A stretch of 64,000 bases of DNA, taken from assembly GCA_021397845.1 (NCBI GenBank), contig CM038043.1, forward strand, positions 125,718,013 to 125,782,012, in the 5' to 3' direction. The notes beneath the pieces are model-generated. The model made no database searches. It was given only the letters and a program-made list of their open reading frames with translations, and was not told the origin of the DNA. This document shows positions 48,020 through 59,340 of this stretch, in pieces (position 1 is the first letter of the stretch; each line of letters begins with the position of its first letter). The DNA is from Areca catechu (taxonomy: Eukaryota > Streptophyta > Magnoliopsida > Arecales > Arecaceae). A program made the translations under genes and the position numbers.

Positions 48020-48365
48020 ATGGTAGAACGGGCTGATCTGGTCTTTCATAATAAAGTGATAAATGGAACTGCTACAAAATGACTTATTAGCAGATTAATA
48101 GATCATTTTGGAATGGCATATCCATCACATATCCTGGATCAAGTATTGACTTTGGATTTCCAGCAAGCCACTGCTACATCTATTTCATTAGGAATTGATG
48201 ATCTTTTAACAATACCTTCTAAGGGATGGTTAGTTTTTATTTTTGAAAAACACCATCATTATGGAGATGTATATGCGGTAGAAAAATTATGTCAATCCAT
48301 TGAGATATGGTATGCTACAAGTGAATATTTGAGACAAGAAATGAATCATAATTTTCAAACATCCA
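48020..48365 (+). pseudogene. rpoC2: rpoC2 5' end (plastid RNA polymerase beta''), fragment
   Basis: Starts at the native ATG (48020, VERADLVFHNKVI) and continues into GMAYPSHILDQV, ATATSISLGIDDLLTIPSKGWLV and EIWYATSEYLRQEMN. An in-frame TGA lies just before LISRLIDHF, where plastid genes have Arg (CGA), a C-to-T change. About eight codons are missing between GWLV and EKHHHYG. Similarity to RpoC2 ends after EMN; the open frame runs on to 48409 in unrelated sequence. In plastids the product is a subunit of the bacterial-type polymerase, usually well over 1300 residues; only about 110 are here. Confidence 0.88.
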
Positions 48366-48409
48366 CTATCCAAGGTGCACACTTGAGATTTCTACTATAT
48401 TATTCCTAA

Positions 48410-49539
48410 AAATAGCCAGATTGTTTTCCTACGGGCTCACAATCCAAAACCCAATACAAAGTTAGTTTTTCCGGGCTCACTAACAACCTAACTTGGTTTT
48501 CAAGGCTCACCAATAACCTAAAAATAATTCACAAGTTACAGCCACCTACTGTACTTGAATAACTCAAAAATAGAGTTAAAAGTAAGCAACATTAAAAACA
48601 AACCAAAGGTTGCTGAATGGTTGCAGTTGAAGCTCTTAATGAAGCCTTCTTTATTGCTTCTTCAATGCTCTTCAAGGCTCACTTAATTCCTCAAAGAATA
48701 ACTTAAGAAGTTGGTGGGAAGTAGTTGAAGAACTTGAGTATTTTTCTCTTGAAAGTATTCAAAATATTCAATGCTATCTTTTCTCTTGTAAAAGCTTGAA
48801 AACCCTTCTTTTTCTTCACTTAAATCCTTCATTTATATCTCCTTGAAGTGTTCCCAGGTGAATATAGCCGTTAGAATTCCTTAAAAATCAAAAACTAGCC
48901 ATTAGAAAAGCTTTTTGTTCAAAAAATTTGAATTCTAGAACTAGCCATTACTATTCAAAAACTGGGATTAGAGTCAACTCGGATGATTGAGTCAGCTCGG
49001 ATGCTTAGAGAAGAATTTCTATAGTTCTGTGAAAGTCGGCTCATTTCAGTTAGAGTTGGCTCAGATGACTGGGTTCTTAGAACTACTTTTCTGTCACTCT
49101 GAAGGAGTCAGCTCTATTCTCCCTTTAGTCAACTAGGATGACTACATCATGAAATTTTTGTGCCATCCAAAGGAAATGTATCAGGTCTATTTGGTTGAGT
49201 CGGCTCGAGTGAAACTTCTCCAAAAGCTTCCAAATAACTTCAAACTTCTTCCAAACTTCTTCCAAACAATTTCTGAACAACTTCTAAGATCTTTAAACTT
49301 AAAATTACATTAATTTGGCCCTTTTTACATGAATATATAAATAAATTTACCTAGGGCTCTTAAATACATGAAACTTATTCTATGAGTACATTGATACACT
49401 ACAATAATTTCAGAATTGTAGGGTAAATGATTATTCATTTGAAACATCCTACAAAAATTTCTTAAACATTTGAAAAGTATTAATATCAAATACATACTCC
49501 AATATTTTGTTATCATCAAAATCATTCCAGAGGTCAACA
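48410..49539 (-). repeat. Sirevirus-type LTR (-), truncated
   Basis: On the minus strand it starts TGTTGACCTCTGG at 49539. GTCGGCTC/GTCAACTC motifs lie at about 48972-49205, and the GGGCTCAC...GGTTTT units at about 48430-48525. The outer end is cut at the plastid DNA. It appears to be inserted in the B-type LTR that resumes at 49540. Confidence 0.8.
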
Positions 49540-50444
49540 AAACTATATATAACTAGATTCTTGAATGTTGCTTCGTGAACATTCGACCTATCTAGATGTC
49601 GGGCACCATTGCTAGATGGTTGCATCAATTAGTTCATGAATTAGTTCCTGAACTACCAGCTTAGTATTTGAATCTATGGGGTCACACATAATAAAAGTTT
49701 TTAATTAAATATAATGGCAGACTAATGATTAAGAATCGTTCAGTATTAAAATTATAAATATGATAAACAATTAACCCTATATAAAAATTATAAATTAATT
49801 ATTAATTAATTATACAAGGATTAATTAATGATTGGATTTCTAATTGATTCAATTTGATTAAGTGAAGAGGTTTAGATCAAGTCTAACTAAATTTGGTTTA
49901 ATTAAATTTACCGGATTAGGTTATTTGATGACCTAATCACTAAGAATTTCTACTTACGGTTTGATTCAAACTTGGGTTCAGTTAATTTTAGATTTGATTA
50001 ATTAGATTTAATTAAGTAATAATTAGAATCTAATTAGATTGAGCCCAAGTTGGTTAATTAGTTATAATCAAATTAGTTTTGGTTTCTAACTAATTTTGGT
50101 CAAAGCTTGGTCAAATACTTATCTAGCCCAACTAGATTTTCTATTAGATTTCTCCATGCCATTTATTTGAATAAATTCATAAAAAATTTATGCCAAAAAT
50201 ATTTTCACACCCTCCCACCTTTTTTATCTAATTGGATTAATTTATGATAAGTTTTAAATTAAAAGGGAGGAGTTTCACTATGAATCAAACTCTTTGACTT
50301 TTCTATTTCTACTTGGTCTTAAACTCTCAAAAACTTATCCATTATTGATGTCATTTTTTAAAAAAAAAATAGATAAAATATGCATTGAAAAGAGGACCCT
50401 TTTATTAGTGATTTGAGATAAAAATTCATCAAAAAAAGCTTAAT
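49540..50444 (+). repeat. B-type LTR fragment, first part
   Basis: Matches 28055-28960 of the element B LTR (for example TTCTTGAATGTTGCTTC and GTTATTTGATGACCTAATC). It is split by element E and resumes at 56993. Confidence 0.82.
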
Positions 50445-51843
50445 TGATGGGGACATCCATGATAAGAATATATACTTTGATTAACTCACTTTATTTTTTT
50501 TTACAGCTATAGTCAATAAAGTTTTTGAACTTTGAAGCAAGTTACAAATTTTTCTTGAAGCATAAGACAACACATTCTATTCATGATTTGGCTCATAAGC
50601 CAACATATGAAAGAAGGCCATTCGACTCAAGCTCAAAGCCTAATGGAGGGCCTCCTCTTCAAGTCCAAGCCAACCATTCAAGCCCTCTTCAAGTCCAAGC
50701 CCAACCATTCAAGCCCAATTCACACCAAGACTTAAAGCACATGGGGGAACAACTCAGTAAACAACCTTGGGGGAGAAGGAATTATACCACATCAAGAGTT
50801 TTATGGGGAACATAAAGATTCCTTCCACTACCTAACAATATTTGACATGTGGGACACCACAACTTATGACACCTAAACCTCTACATCAATTTTTGGAAGC
50901 CACATTAAGACCTTCTAGATACCACATGTCAAAGTGGTTGTAACTTTCTACCTACAATTTGTTTCTAGTTAGAACCACTTACCTAAGAGTTTTTGGAGCC
51001 AACTAAGCCATCCTTATCCCCTCCCCTCCACCCTTGGACGAGTTTTCCTAGCTTAGGAGCCTATAAATAGGGCCTCAAAGCTCTCATTTGTTTTCATGAT
51101 TTGTTATGATGATTAATGAAAGGATTATTTCTCTTGTGTTCTAGTTCTCTTGTGTTCTTGTTTGGAGCGAGAGTGTTCTTACAAGTTTGAGTGTGTAGAT
51201 CCTTATCCAAGGAAAGAGTGAGAGTTTTTAAGTTTGTGTTTGAGAGAGAAGAGTGCCATTGCAAGGAGTGAAGAGTGGAATGCCCCATAGTTTGGTCCAA
51301 GCTCAAGTTTCAAGCACCAAGGCCGCAGGCCACTTTCTTCTTCTTCCCTTTTCCTTATTTCCATTCCGACCCCAATTCTTCTTCCATGCCTAATCCCAAG
51401 TTTATTTGCAGGTTCCCTCAAGTTCTTAAGTCAAGGATGAAGGTCTCCATGCCATGGATCAAGGCCAAGATAAGTCTCAAAGTAGAGAGTGCTAATCTTG
51501 ACTTCTAGACCTCAATCCCTGAGTGATGAGAGCTTTCTCATCCACCAAATAATTAGTCATCATTGTTGGTAGAAAACCTTCTACTTGGCTCTTTAGATCT
51601 GACCATTTGAAGGAGATTTAATCTAGTAGGAATAGTTTCCTAGCCATGAGATCCATCTTCTATCATTTTGGAAGTGATTAGCATGCGGGTGTTTAATTTT
51701 TCATGAACTAGTCTCCTACATGAATGAAATTGTTCTCCCTTGTGATTAATTTTTGTTTTAAATCTCATTGCTCTTAATGGATTGTTAATCTTTGGAAGAA
51801 TATTATCATTCTTACATTTCATTCATCCCCACGTCCCGCATCA
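50445..51843 (+). repeat. 5' LTR of element E
   Basis: TGATGGGGACATCC ... CCCGCATCA. A CCTATAAATAGGG TATA region lies near 51059-51071. Frames at 50525-50815 and 51275-51508 recur only partly in the 3' LTR and are not called as genes. Confidence 0.9.
51059..51071 (+). promoter_or_regulatory. TATA box of element E LTR
   Basis: GCCTATAAATAGG fits the plant TATA consensus and is kept in the 3' LTR (near 56207). Confidence 0.6.
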
Positions 51844-51848
51844 ATTTT

Positions 51849-51860
51849 TGGTATCAGAGC
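51849..51860 (+). other. Primer-binding site of element E
   Basis: TGGTATCAGAGC, an exact initiator tRNA-Met site, five bases after the LTR. Confidence 0.9.
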
Positions 51861-53413
51861 TTAGGTTCTACTAGGTCAAGTTGCTGAATTTTTGTTCCCT
51901 TTGTGTGTTGCTTGCCTTCAAGTCCGAAATTCAAATCCAAAGATTTGAGATTTAAATTTTAAAATTTGAGATATAAAGCCTTAACCTCAATATCTGAAAG
52001 TTCAAATTTAAATTTTATTTTTTAGATATTTTTGAATTTAAATTTTAAATTTTAAATCTAGTCAATTGGAGGTTTGCTGAATGCTGAAATTTCTGTACTA
52101 GCACCAACCCAAGTTTTTCATGAATTTTAGTTTTTTTTATAAGGCACAAAAAAAATCAAATAAATTCTTTTTTCTACATTTTAGGAGTTTGGTATCTGAA
52201 ATATAAAACTTAAAAATATTGTTCTTGGAATTTTTAGAGTTTAAAATTCGGATTCTTAGGTTGTTTCCTATAAGCTGTTCAAATTCTATTTTTCCCTCCC
52301 TTTAGTTTAATTTTCAAAAAAAATTAAAAATGTTTTTTCTAAATTTAAATTTCAAGGTCTGAGATCTTCACTTAAAAAATTAGAATTCTGAAATTTTTGA
52401 ATTTAAATTTCGAATTTTAGGTATTTTATGGTTGAGGGTTTGTTAGCTAGAAGTTTCTTGTAACAACTTCTACAACAAGCTTTCAAAATTGAATTTCCTA
52501 ACCAAAGTTTGAGAATTAAAATTCAAATTTTGAAATTTAAAGTCTTAACTCTGAGATCTAACAATTCAAATTTCAATTTCAATTTTTTCAAAATTTTAAG
52601 ATTTTAATTTCGATTTTTTTCAAAACTAGCTAGTTAGAAGTTGTTAGTGGCTGAAATTTTTCTTACAACAACTTGTACCTCCAAGAACAAATTTTTTAAA
52701 TAAATTTTAAATTTTAAGTTTTAAAATTTGAGTTTTAAAATTAAGATTTCCAGGTCTAAAATTTTTAATTTAATTTTTAAATTTTTGAAACTTTGAAATT
52801 TGGGTTTGACTCATATGTTTGTGCTAGTCTACATATCTTGTTAGCTAGTTTGTTGTTTCTGCATCCATTTCAAAATCATTTTAAGAGCATTCAATATAAC
52901 ATAGGGGAAGGAGGTCATTACCTTTTCTTAGCCCAAAACAACCATCCATCATTCTACATTGACCTAATCTTAATTAAAATTGAGTATGAACCTAAACTAG
53001 GGACACCCACAAGTCGGGTTTAAGTGCAAGATGAGGCAAAATGCTATTTGAGTTTGTACTTACCTCTTGAAATTGGTGTATAAGGCTAGAGGTCCAATGG
53101 CAAATGCCTTAAATGGACTTGTGGTTTTTAATTAGCACCTCACAAAAGTGAGGGGAGCCTCTCACAACCCCACCTCTTACCTGGCCAGTGGACAGGGTAA
53201 TTGCATCCTTAATTAGTACATAGTTAAATCCTGTATTTTGAACTTCTAGGTCTAGGAACCCTAGAAGCTAGGTTTGTATTGCTTGTCTATTAGGTTAAGA
53301 GCTTTAAACCAACAGTCCTAAACTCATTCTGGTTTACCCATGGACCCCAATCTTGAATCCTTTATGAGGACCATGATTGAAAAATTTGATATCCTAACTA
53401 AATAATTAGGATA
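51861..53413 (+). other. Long non-coding leader of element E
   Basis: Strongly AT-rich and stop-filled, with many degenerate copies of AAATTTNAAATTT-like words between 51930 and 52800. A 76-codon open frame (52793-53023) has no recognisable product. Confidence 0.6.
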
Positions 53414-54110
53414 ATGAACAAAGAGTTAGGACAAATGGACAATCAAATCGAGAACCATGCTAAGCCCAAATCACCTAGTCCACCTCCCCTTGGTCCAAGA
53501 GCCCAATGTCATGATCTCACCCCTGAGTATAATCCTAAATACCCCTACCAAGACTTTGTAGATCAGGAGGAGAGAGTCTTTAGGAGCAATCGATCCTATG
53601 CACCCACTTTTGATGGAAGTCCTGAGGTGTATGTCGATTGGAAGAAGAAAATGGATCAATATTTTGAGTTTGATGAAATGTCGGAAGTAAGGAAGTGTCA
53701 ATTTTCCAAATTAAAGTTAGTCCGACATGCTAAAACATATTGGAGAGAAGTTGAGCATAAAAGTTATTATAGTGGGGATAAAATAATTACTTTGAGAGAT
53801 ATAAAGAGTAAACTGAGAGAAAAGTACCTAGGTAGATATTATGAGCAAAGACTTTTAAACCAATGATACAGATTGAGACAAGATGATGCAACCATATCTG
53901 AGTATATTGCTAAATTCAATGAGTTTGTTGGGACAGCCAAATCTAAAGCAATGATCATATCTAGATTTCGAGCTGGTCTATGTAAGGATATCATGTGTGA
54001 TCAGTTCACTGAAATAAAATTGGAAAAGATAGATATCCTTTGATCAGTCCCTAAGTTGAAGGAGTCCAAACAAGTAAAAATATTGAAGCTGAATCCAGTC
54101 TCATAAATGA
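53414..54110 (+). pseudogene. gag: gag of element E, broken
   Basis: The first frame (53414-53866) contains the retrotransposon Gag domain: APTFDGSPEVYVDWKKKMDQYFE, then LRDIKSKLREKYL. TGA at 53864 falls where relatives usually have Trp (TGG). The domain continues in frame with DDATISEYIAKFNEFV and ISRFRAGLCKDI to another TGA near 54042. The fold matches PF03732-type Gag of Gypsy elements. No zinc knuckle is seen. A possible true start lies a little upstream (53340, ATGGACCCC), separated by a stop. Confidence 0.82.
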
Positions 54111-55085
54111 ATATAAAGAAGATAAAGAAGAGACTAAACCCATTAAAAAATTAGAGAAAAAATCTCCTAAACCTATCAAAGAATTTAAAGACAAAATGGA
54201 ATCAAAGTCTTGTCCAAATAAAGGGCTAGAAAGAAAAGATCCTAAACCCATTGAAGAACTTAAGGAAGAAATTTGTGAAACTAGGTCTAACTTTATGGAT
54301 GGGTGTGAACAAGAACAATTGCTTAAGGATAAAATAATTACCCAGCCTAAAGAAATCAACAACGGAAATAATCAACTTGAAGAAAATGAAGTCTAGGGAC
54401 AAAACCATGAAGAGCAATCCGAGGAGATAAAAGAGGACCCAGAATTAATCAATGTTGAGGATTTAGATCTAAAGATTAATGAAGGATACCTAATGGGGTA
54501 TTGACCATTAGAGAAAACCTAAAACCAATTCCAAAGGATCAACCCCAAGAAATTGTAGAACCTGCAAAAGAATTTAATATGAGGATTGGAAGTGAAGAGA
54601 TGGTAGGAATTGAAAGATGAAAATGGAAGAGAAGGAAGATGGAAATTGTATTCTTTGATAATTGCCCTGAGCCTGATTCACCATTTTGGAACATCCCCAA
54701 TCCTAATCCACCAAGTTGGAACATCCACCTTACCATTGATCAGATCCCAGTAATATTCAACAGTTACTTTTGGAAGACATTATAGTATTTATTAGGCACC
54801 AAATTAAGATTCACTGCCACCTACCTAAAGTTATGTGCCAGAGTCTTCAAAACCATTTAGGGGAATATTGGAAATTATGAATTTTTTTGTTTCCTAGCCC
54901 AACAATAAAGTTTAGTACATAGATAATAAAGTCCATTTGAGCTTGTTTTATTTTGGTGTCATTTGTGTTTAGTCATTTGGTGTCATTTGACCTTCCCATT
55001 CATAAGTGTCCATGATTGCGAGAGTCATATGCATAGCATGATTAGTAAAAAAAATTGAGCAATGAAATTAACAAGCATATGATTA
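54111..55085 (+). other. Charged linker and non-coding DNA replacing pol in element E
   Basis: From 54100 to 54400 a frame rich in Lys/Glu with repeated KPI(K/E)(K/E/F) steps (KPIKKLEKK, KPIKEFKDK, KPIEELKEE) follows gag; from about 54480 the DNA is stop-rich. No DTG, YxDD or DDE motif of pol is visible. Confidence 0.6.
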
Positions 55086-55592
55086 ACTCATGTAAGAGAG
55101 CTAAAGAATTTCAAGAAGGACACTATGTCATGGTAAGGCTCAAACCTGAACGGTTATATGCTCGTGTTGCAGGTCCTTTTAAAATAACAAGGAAATTTGG
55201 ACCTAATATGTGCTAGATTTACCATCTGACTTTGGTATCAATTTCACTTTCAATATTTCAGATCTAGTAGAGTACAAGGAACCGACAATGATACCTTGAT
55301 AGCTGTTCAAGCCTAATTCTACTCTTGAGAGTGAACCCACCCTTGAGTGTCTACCAGCCATATTTTCAAAGCGGTGAGATAGGATTGAGCGAATCTTAGA
55401 TGACAAGATCGTCACTACTCGAAACAAAGACTATTAGCGCTACTTGGTTCACTGGCAAGGACGTCCTGATTCTGAAGACTCATGGATCACTCGAAAGGAC
55501 TTACAAAGAATCGATCCTAACCTCCTAGAGTATTACCAAAGCCAGATAAATTCCTACTCGACAGAGTCGAGCTCTTTCCATCCTGGGAGAAC
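55086..55592 (+). pseudogene. Integrase C-terminus with chromodomain, element E
   Basis: First the C-terminal integrase region (HYVMVRLKPERLYARVAGPFKITRKFG; about ten residues shorter than usual at the Pro-rich turn), a frame change, then FNISDLVEYKEPT. A chromodomain follows, about 55376-55550: RIERILDDKIVTTRN, YLVHWQGRP, DSWITRKDLQRIDPNLLEYYQ, with the aromatic and DSW core visible. In chromoviruses this tail steers integration by binding chromatin. One stop lies at 55437 between its first and second strands. Confidence 0.85.
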
Positions 55593-56992
55593 TGAGGGGA
55601 CATCCATAATAAGAATATATACTTTGATTAACTCACTTTATTTTTTTTTTGTAGCTTTAGTCAATAAAGTTTTTGAACTTCGAAGCAAGTTACAAATTTT
55701 TCTTGAAGCATAAGATAACACATTCTATTCATGATTTGGCTCATAAGCCAATACATGAAAGAAGCTCATTCGGCTCAAGCTCAAAGCCTAATGGAGGGCC
55801 TCCTATTCGAGTCCAAGCCAACCATTCAAGCCCTCTTCAAGTCCAAGCCCAACCATTCAAGCCCAATTCACACCAAAATTTAAAGCACATAGGGGAACAA
55901 CTCATCAAACAACCTTAGAGAAGAAGGAATTACACTATATCAAGAATTTTATGGGGAACATAAAGATTCCTTCCACTATCCAACAATATTTGACATGTGG
56001 GATGCCACAACTTATGACACCTAAGCCTCCACATCAGTACTTGGAAGCCACATCAGGACTTTCTAGATGCCACATGTCAAAGTGGTTGTAAATTCTACCT
56101 ATGATTTGTTTCTAGTCAGAACCACTTACCTAAGAGCTGTTGGAGCCAACTAAACCATCCTTATCCCCTCCCCTCCACCCTTGGATGAATTTTCCTAGCT
56201 TAGGAGCCTATAAATAGGGTCCCAAAGCTCACATTTGTTTTCATGCTATGCTATGATGATTAATGAAAGGATTATTTCTTAGGTGTTCTAATTATCTTGT
56301 GTTCTTGTTTGGAGTGAGAGTGTTCTTACTAGTTTGAGTGTGTAGATTCTTATCAAAGAAAAGAGTGAGAGTTTCCAAGTTTGTGTTTAAGAGAGAAGAG
56401 TTCCATTACAAGGAATGAAGAGTGGAATGCCCCATAGTTAGGTCCAAGCTCAAGTTCCAAGCACCAAGGCCGCCGGCCACTTTCTTCTTATAGACCCTTT
56501 TCCTTGTTTCTATTCCAACCCCAATTCTTCTTCCATGCCTAATCCCAAGTTTATTTGCAGGTTCCCTCAGGTTCCTAAGTCAAGGATAAAGGTCTCCATG
56601 CCATGGATCAAGGTCAAGGTAAGTCTCAAAGTAGGGAGTGCAAATCTTGACTTCTAGACCTCAATCCTTGAGTGATGAGAGCTTCTTCTTCCACCAAATA
56701 ATTAGTCATCATTGTTGGTAGAAAACCTTCTACTTGGCTCTTTAGGTCTGACTATTTGAAGGAGATTTGACCTAGTAGGAATGGTTTCCTAGTCATGAGA
56801 TCCATCTCCTATCAGTTTGGAAGTGATTAACATGCGGGTGTTTAATTTTTCATGAACTAGTCTCCTACTTGAATGAAATTGTTCTTCCTTGTGATTAATT
56901 TTTGCTTTAAATTTCATTGCTCTTAATGGATTGTTAATCTCTAGAAGAACATCATCATCCTTGCATTTCATTCATCCCCACATCCCGCATCA
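55593..56992 (+). repeat. 3' LTR of element E
   Basis: TGAGGGGACATCC ... CCCGCATCA, matching the 5' LTR throughout with scattered substitutions. Confidence 0.9.
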
Positions 56993-57781
56993 TTATCTAT
57001 GATGATGGGGCATGGGATAAGCTAAGACTAGTCAAACTAGGTTATTTGCTTCATTATCTTGTATAAAAGTCCCCCTAATCCAATCCTCATTCACATGCCA
57101 ATTTGTCCTAATTCTTTTAGGATTGGGTGACCAAAGAAGCTTTAAATTGGCATGAAATCAGATGAGAAAGGGCATTGAAAAAGATTTAAGGTGCATGTGA
57201 GTTCTTTTTTGGCATGAAAGACCTTTCTTGGGTGCTAAGATTGAAGGAAGAAGCAAAAGAAGAGAAAAATATAGAAAGGGGTTTCTTATTTTTAGTTTTC
57301 TTCCTCTTAGATCCAAACCTCTTCATCCTCTTTTTAGATTTATTGGGAGGCTCAAGAAAGTCTAAGAAATAACTTTTTTTCAGCCATCTAGTAGCCTTTA
57401 ATGGGAGCAAGCAATCCTAGGAGGTTGATCATGTCAAAGCTTTGTGTGGACAATTCATAGAGGCCAGATACCATGTGTGGCTATGAAATGATGCAAAGAG
57501 CCCTTATCATGTGCCATTAATAGTGATGATAATCGATCCATGATCAGGTATGACATTAGATTTCATATTAGTTGTAGATTAGATTGATCTACTACATGCA
57601 TCGAGTAGATCGATACATGCTAATTTTATTTTTTACTGCATATCATATTACGATCCTACTTAGAATTTATTAGAATTATTTTAAATATATATTTTTTATT
57701 TAAAATAATTTTAAAATAGGTATATTTCTATTATGAATTATAAAAAAAATTATGCATGAAATCCTAGATATTTTTCCAACA
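56993..57781 (+). repeat. B-type LTR fragment, second part, with natural 3' end
   Basis: Continues 49540-50444 after element E (GATGGGGCATGG... onward) and ends TTTTTCCAACA like the element B LTR. It is joined directly to a Sirevirus-type LTR fragment. Confidence 0.82.
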
Positions 57782-58851
57782 CCTACACCCTAGTTTCAAT
57801 ATTCTTAAAACTAATTACAGCACAAAAACAAAAGAACAGGAAATTTTGAATCAAAAGCTCTCTAAAAGAGCAAAATAAAAGTCATTGAAGCTCTTGAAGG
57901 AATCTTTGAGTTGTCATCTTGTTGGAAAGTCAGTGATGATTGCTTTCAAAGCTGGTGATTAGAACTTTTGGTACACTCCTTAAGAACTTGATTTTTTTTT
58001 CTTGAAGTTTTTCTCTTTGAAAGATTTTCTTAAAAATATTTATTTTTTACTTAGATTTTCCTTGCTTTTCAATGAGTTTATGGAGAATAAAAATTCTTGG
58101 AACCTTCAAATGATAGTTTATGACCATTTGAAAGTAAAAACTAGCCAATTGAATTAATGTATAACATTTTGCACTTTCTAAAAAATTAGCCATTGCTATT
58201 TATTAGAACTTGATGAGTTAACTCACCAGTCCCTGAGTTAACTCACCAGAACCTTGAATCAGCTCACAAACCTATGCCAAAAATCAACTTCTCTAGAATT
58301 TTCCTGTAACTTCGACTCATGGAGCTTGAGTCGACTCATGGCACTTTATGAGTTGGCTCACCAAAGCCTTGAGTCAACTCATAGCCTAGATATGATTTTT
58401 TTTTACTTTCTAGATTTTCTACAACTATAACTCATAAAATTTGCATTGATTCATGGAATTTGAGTTGACTCATGGGTCAACTCATAAGCTATGCCGATTA
58501 AGACTTTGCATGTCAATCTTCTTTCTTCTCTAAAACTTTTCTAAGAGCCGACTCACTAATTCCTTAAGTTGAGTCATAGCTTGTGCTAACTGAAAACTTA
58601 TATGTTAAACTAAAAATTTGACTTAATTTCTTTCAAACTATCTTTCAAATATCCATTAATTTTTTGATTTTCACTTTGTGAAGATATCCAAAAAGATGAA
58701 ACTTTCTTGTTTAAGAATTGATAATTAGTTCCATCTTTTATTAAATTTGCAGGGTGCCCAAAATATTATTTTCAATACTTCAATAAACTATTAGTTCCTC
58801 ATATATACTCCAGTATTTTATTATTTATCAAAATCAAAGCCGGAGTCAATA
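57782..58851 (-). repeat. Sirevirus-type LTR (-), truncated at its 3' end
   Basis: On the minus strand it starts at 58851 (TATTGACTCCGG, terminal G changed to A) and is cut at 57782 by the B-type LTR. GAGTTAACTC/GAGTCGACTC-type motifs lie at about 58210-58565. Closest to the fragment at 1-440. Confidence 0.8.
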
Positions 58852-59340
58852 ATATACACCAATAATTAGCACATAAGGATCATCCATTTAAAATATTTGC
58901 ATCAAATATTTGCATATGCACTTATAAATCTTTAATATCTTATAATGTAAGTATCAACTATCACTAACGTTATCTACTGTGTGCATCACTTGTTATAATA
59001 TGTAAATCAATTATTGAGCATGTGTTGATCATTCATATCAACTAAGTGCACTCAAAGTTTATAATATATGTTTCACCTTTTAAAATATATAAAGAAATTC
59101 TTTATAATATTTACTTATAATTTTTTAATATATTTTTATGTGTACATTAGTTGCCATCATCTAATGAGTGTATTACCTGTTTAAAATATATTCATTGCAA
59201 TTTAAAATCCATGCACCAATAATTAGCATGAGTGCATTTATAATGTGTGCATTGCCTTTAAAATGTGTGTAGTAGATTCTAGTGCATTAGTTGCTTAATT
59301 TATATACATAGCCAATTTGAAATATGTGTGTTGCCGCCTA
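58852..59340. other. AT-rich non-coding DNA with diffuse short repeats
   Basis: CACCAATAATTAGCA occurs near 58857 and 59213, and words such as ATAATGTGTGCAT recur. No ORF or element signature. Confidence 0.5.

Larger units (their letters stand above)
47776..48365 (+). other. NUPT: plastid rpoC1-rpoC2 junction in nuclear DNA
   Basis: Contiguous plastid-like DNA holding the end of rpoC1, the intergenic spacer and the start of rpoC2 in the native plastid order and orientation. It replaces the 5' part of element B' at the left and abuts a truncated Sirevirus-type LTR at the right. Nuclear location is inferred from these junctions and from nonsense and deletion changes. Confidence 0.85.
50445..56992 (+). 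mobile_element. Element E: non-autonomous chromovirus-like Gypsy element
   Basis: LTRs 50445-51843 and 55593-56992 (1399 and 1400 bp), a primer-binding site at 51849, a gag remnant, and an integrase C-terminus with chromodomain just before the 3' LTR. Protease, RT, RNase H and the integrase core are missing. Flanking pentamers TTAAT and TTATC match only partly, so the target duplication is unproven, but the B-type LTR resumes on both sides. The coding order (gag first, chromodomain last) fits an internal deletion of a chromovirus. Confidence 0.85.

Noticed and set aside
48113..48409. 98-codon ORF as a nuclear gene
   Set aside because: It is the start of plastid rpoC2 with an upstream stop and a deletion, running into unrelated DNA; a plastid fragment, not a gene.
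53471..53701. 76-codon minus-strand ORF
   Set aside because: Mirror of the gag frame of element E on the opposite strand.
58852..59340. AT-rich stretch as a matrix-attachment region or MITE
   Set aside because: No terminal inverted repeats or target duplication; AT content alone is not evidence.
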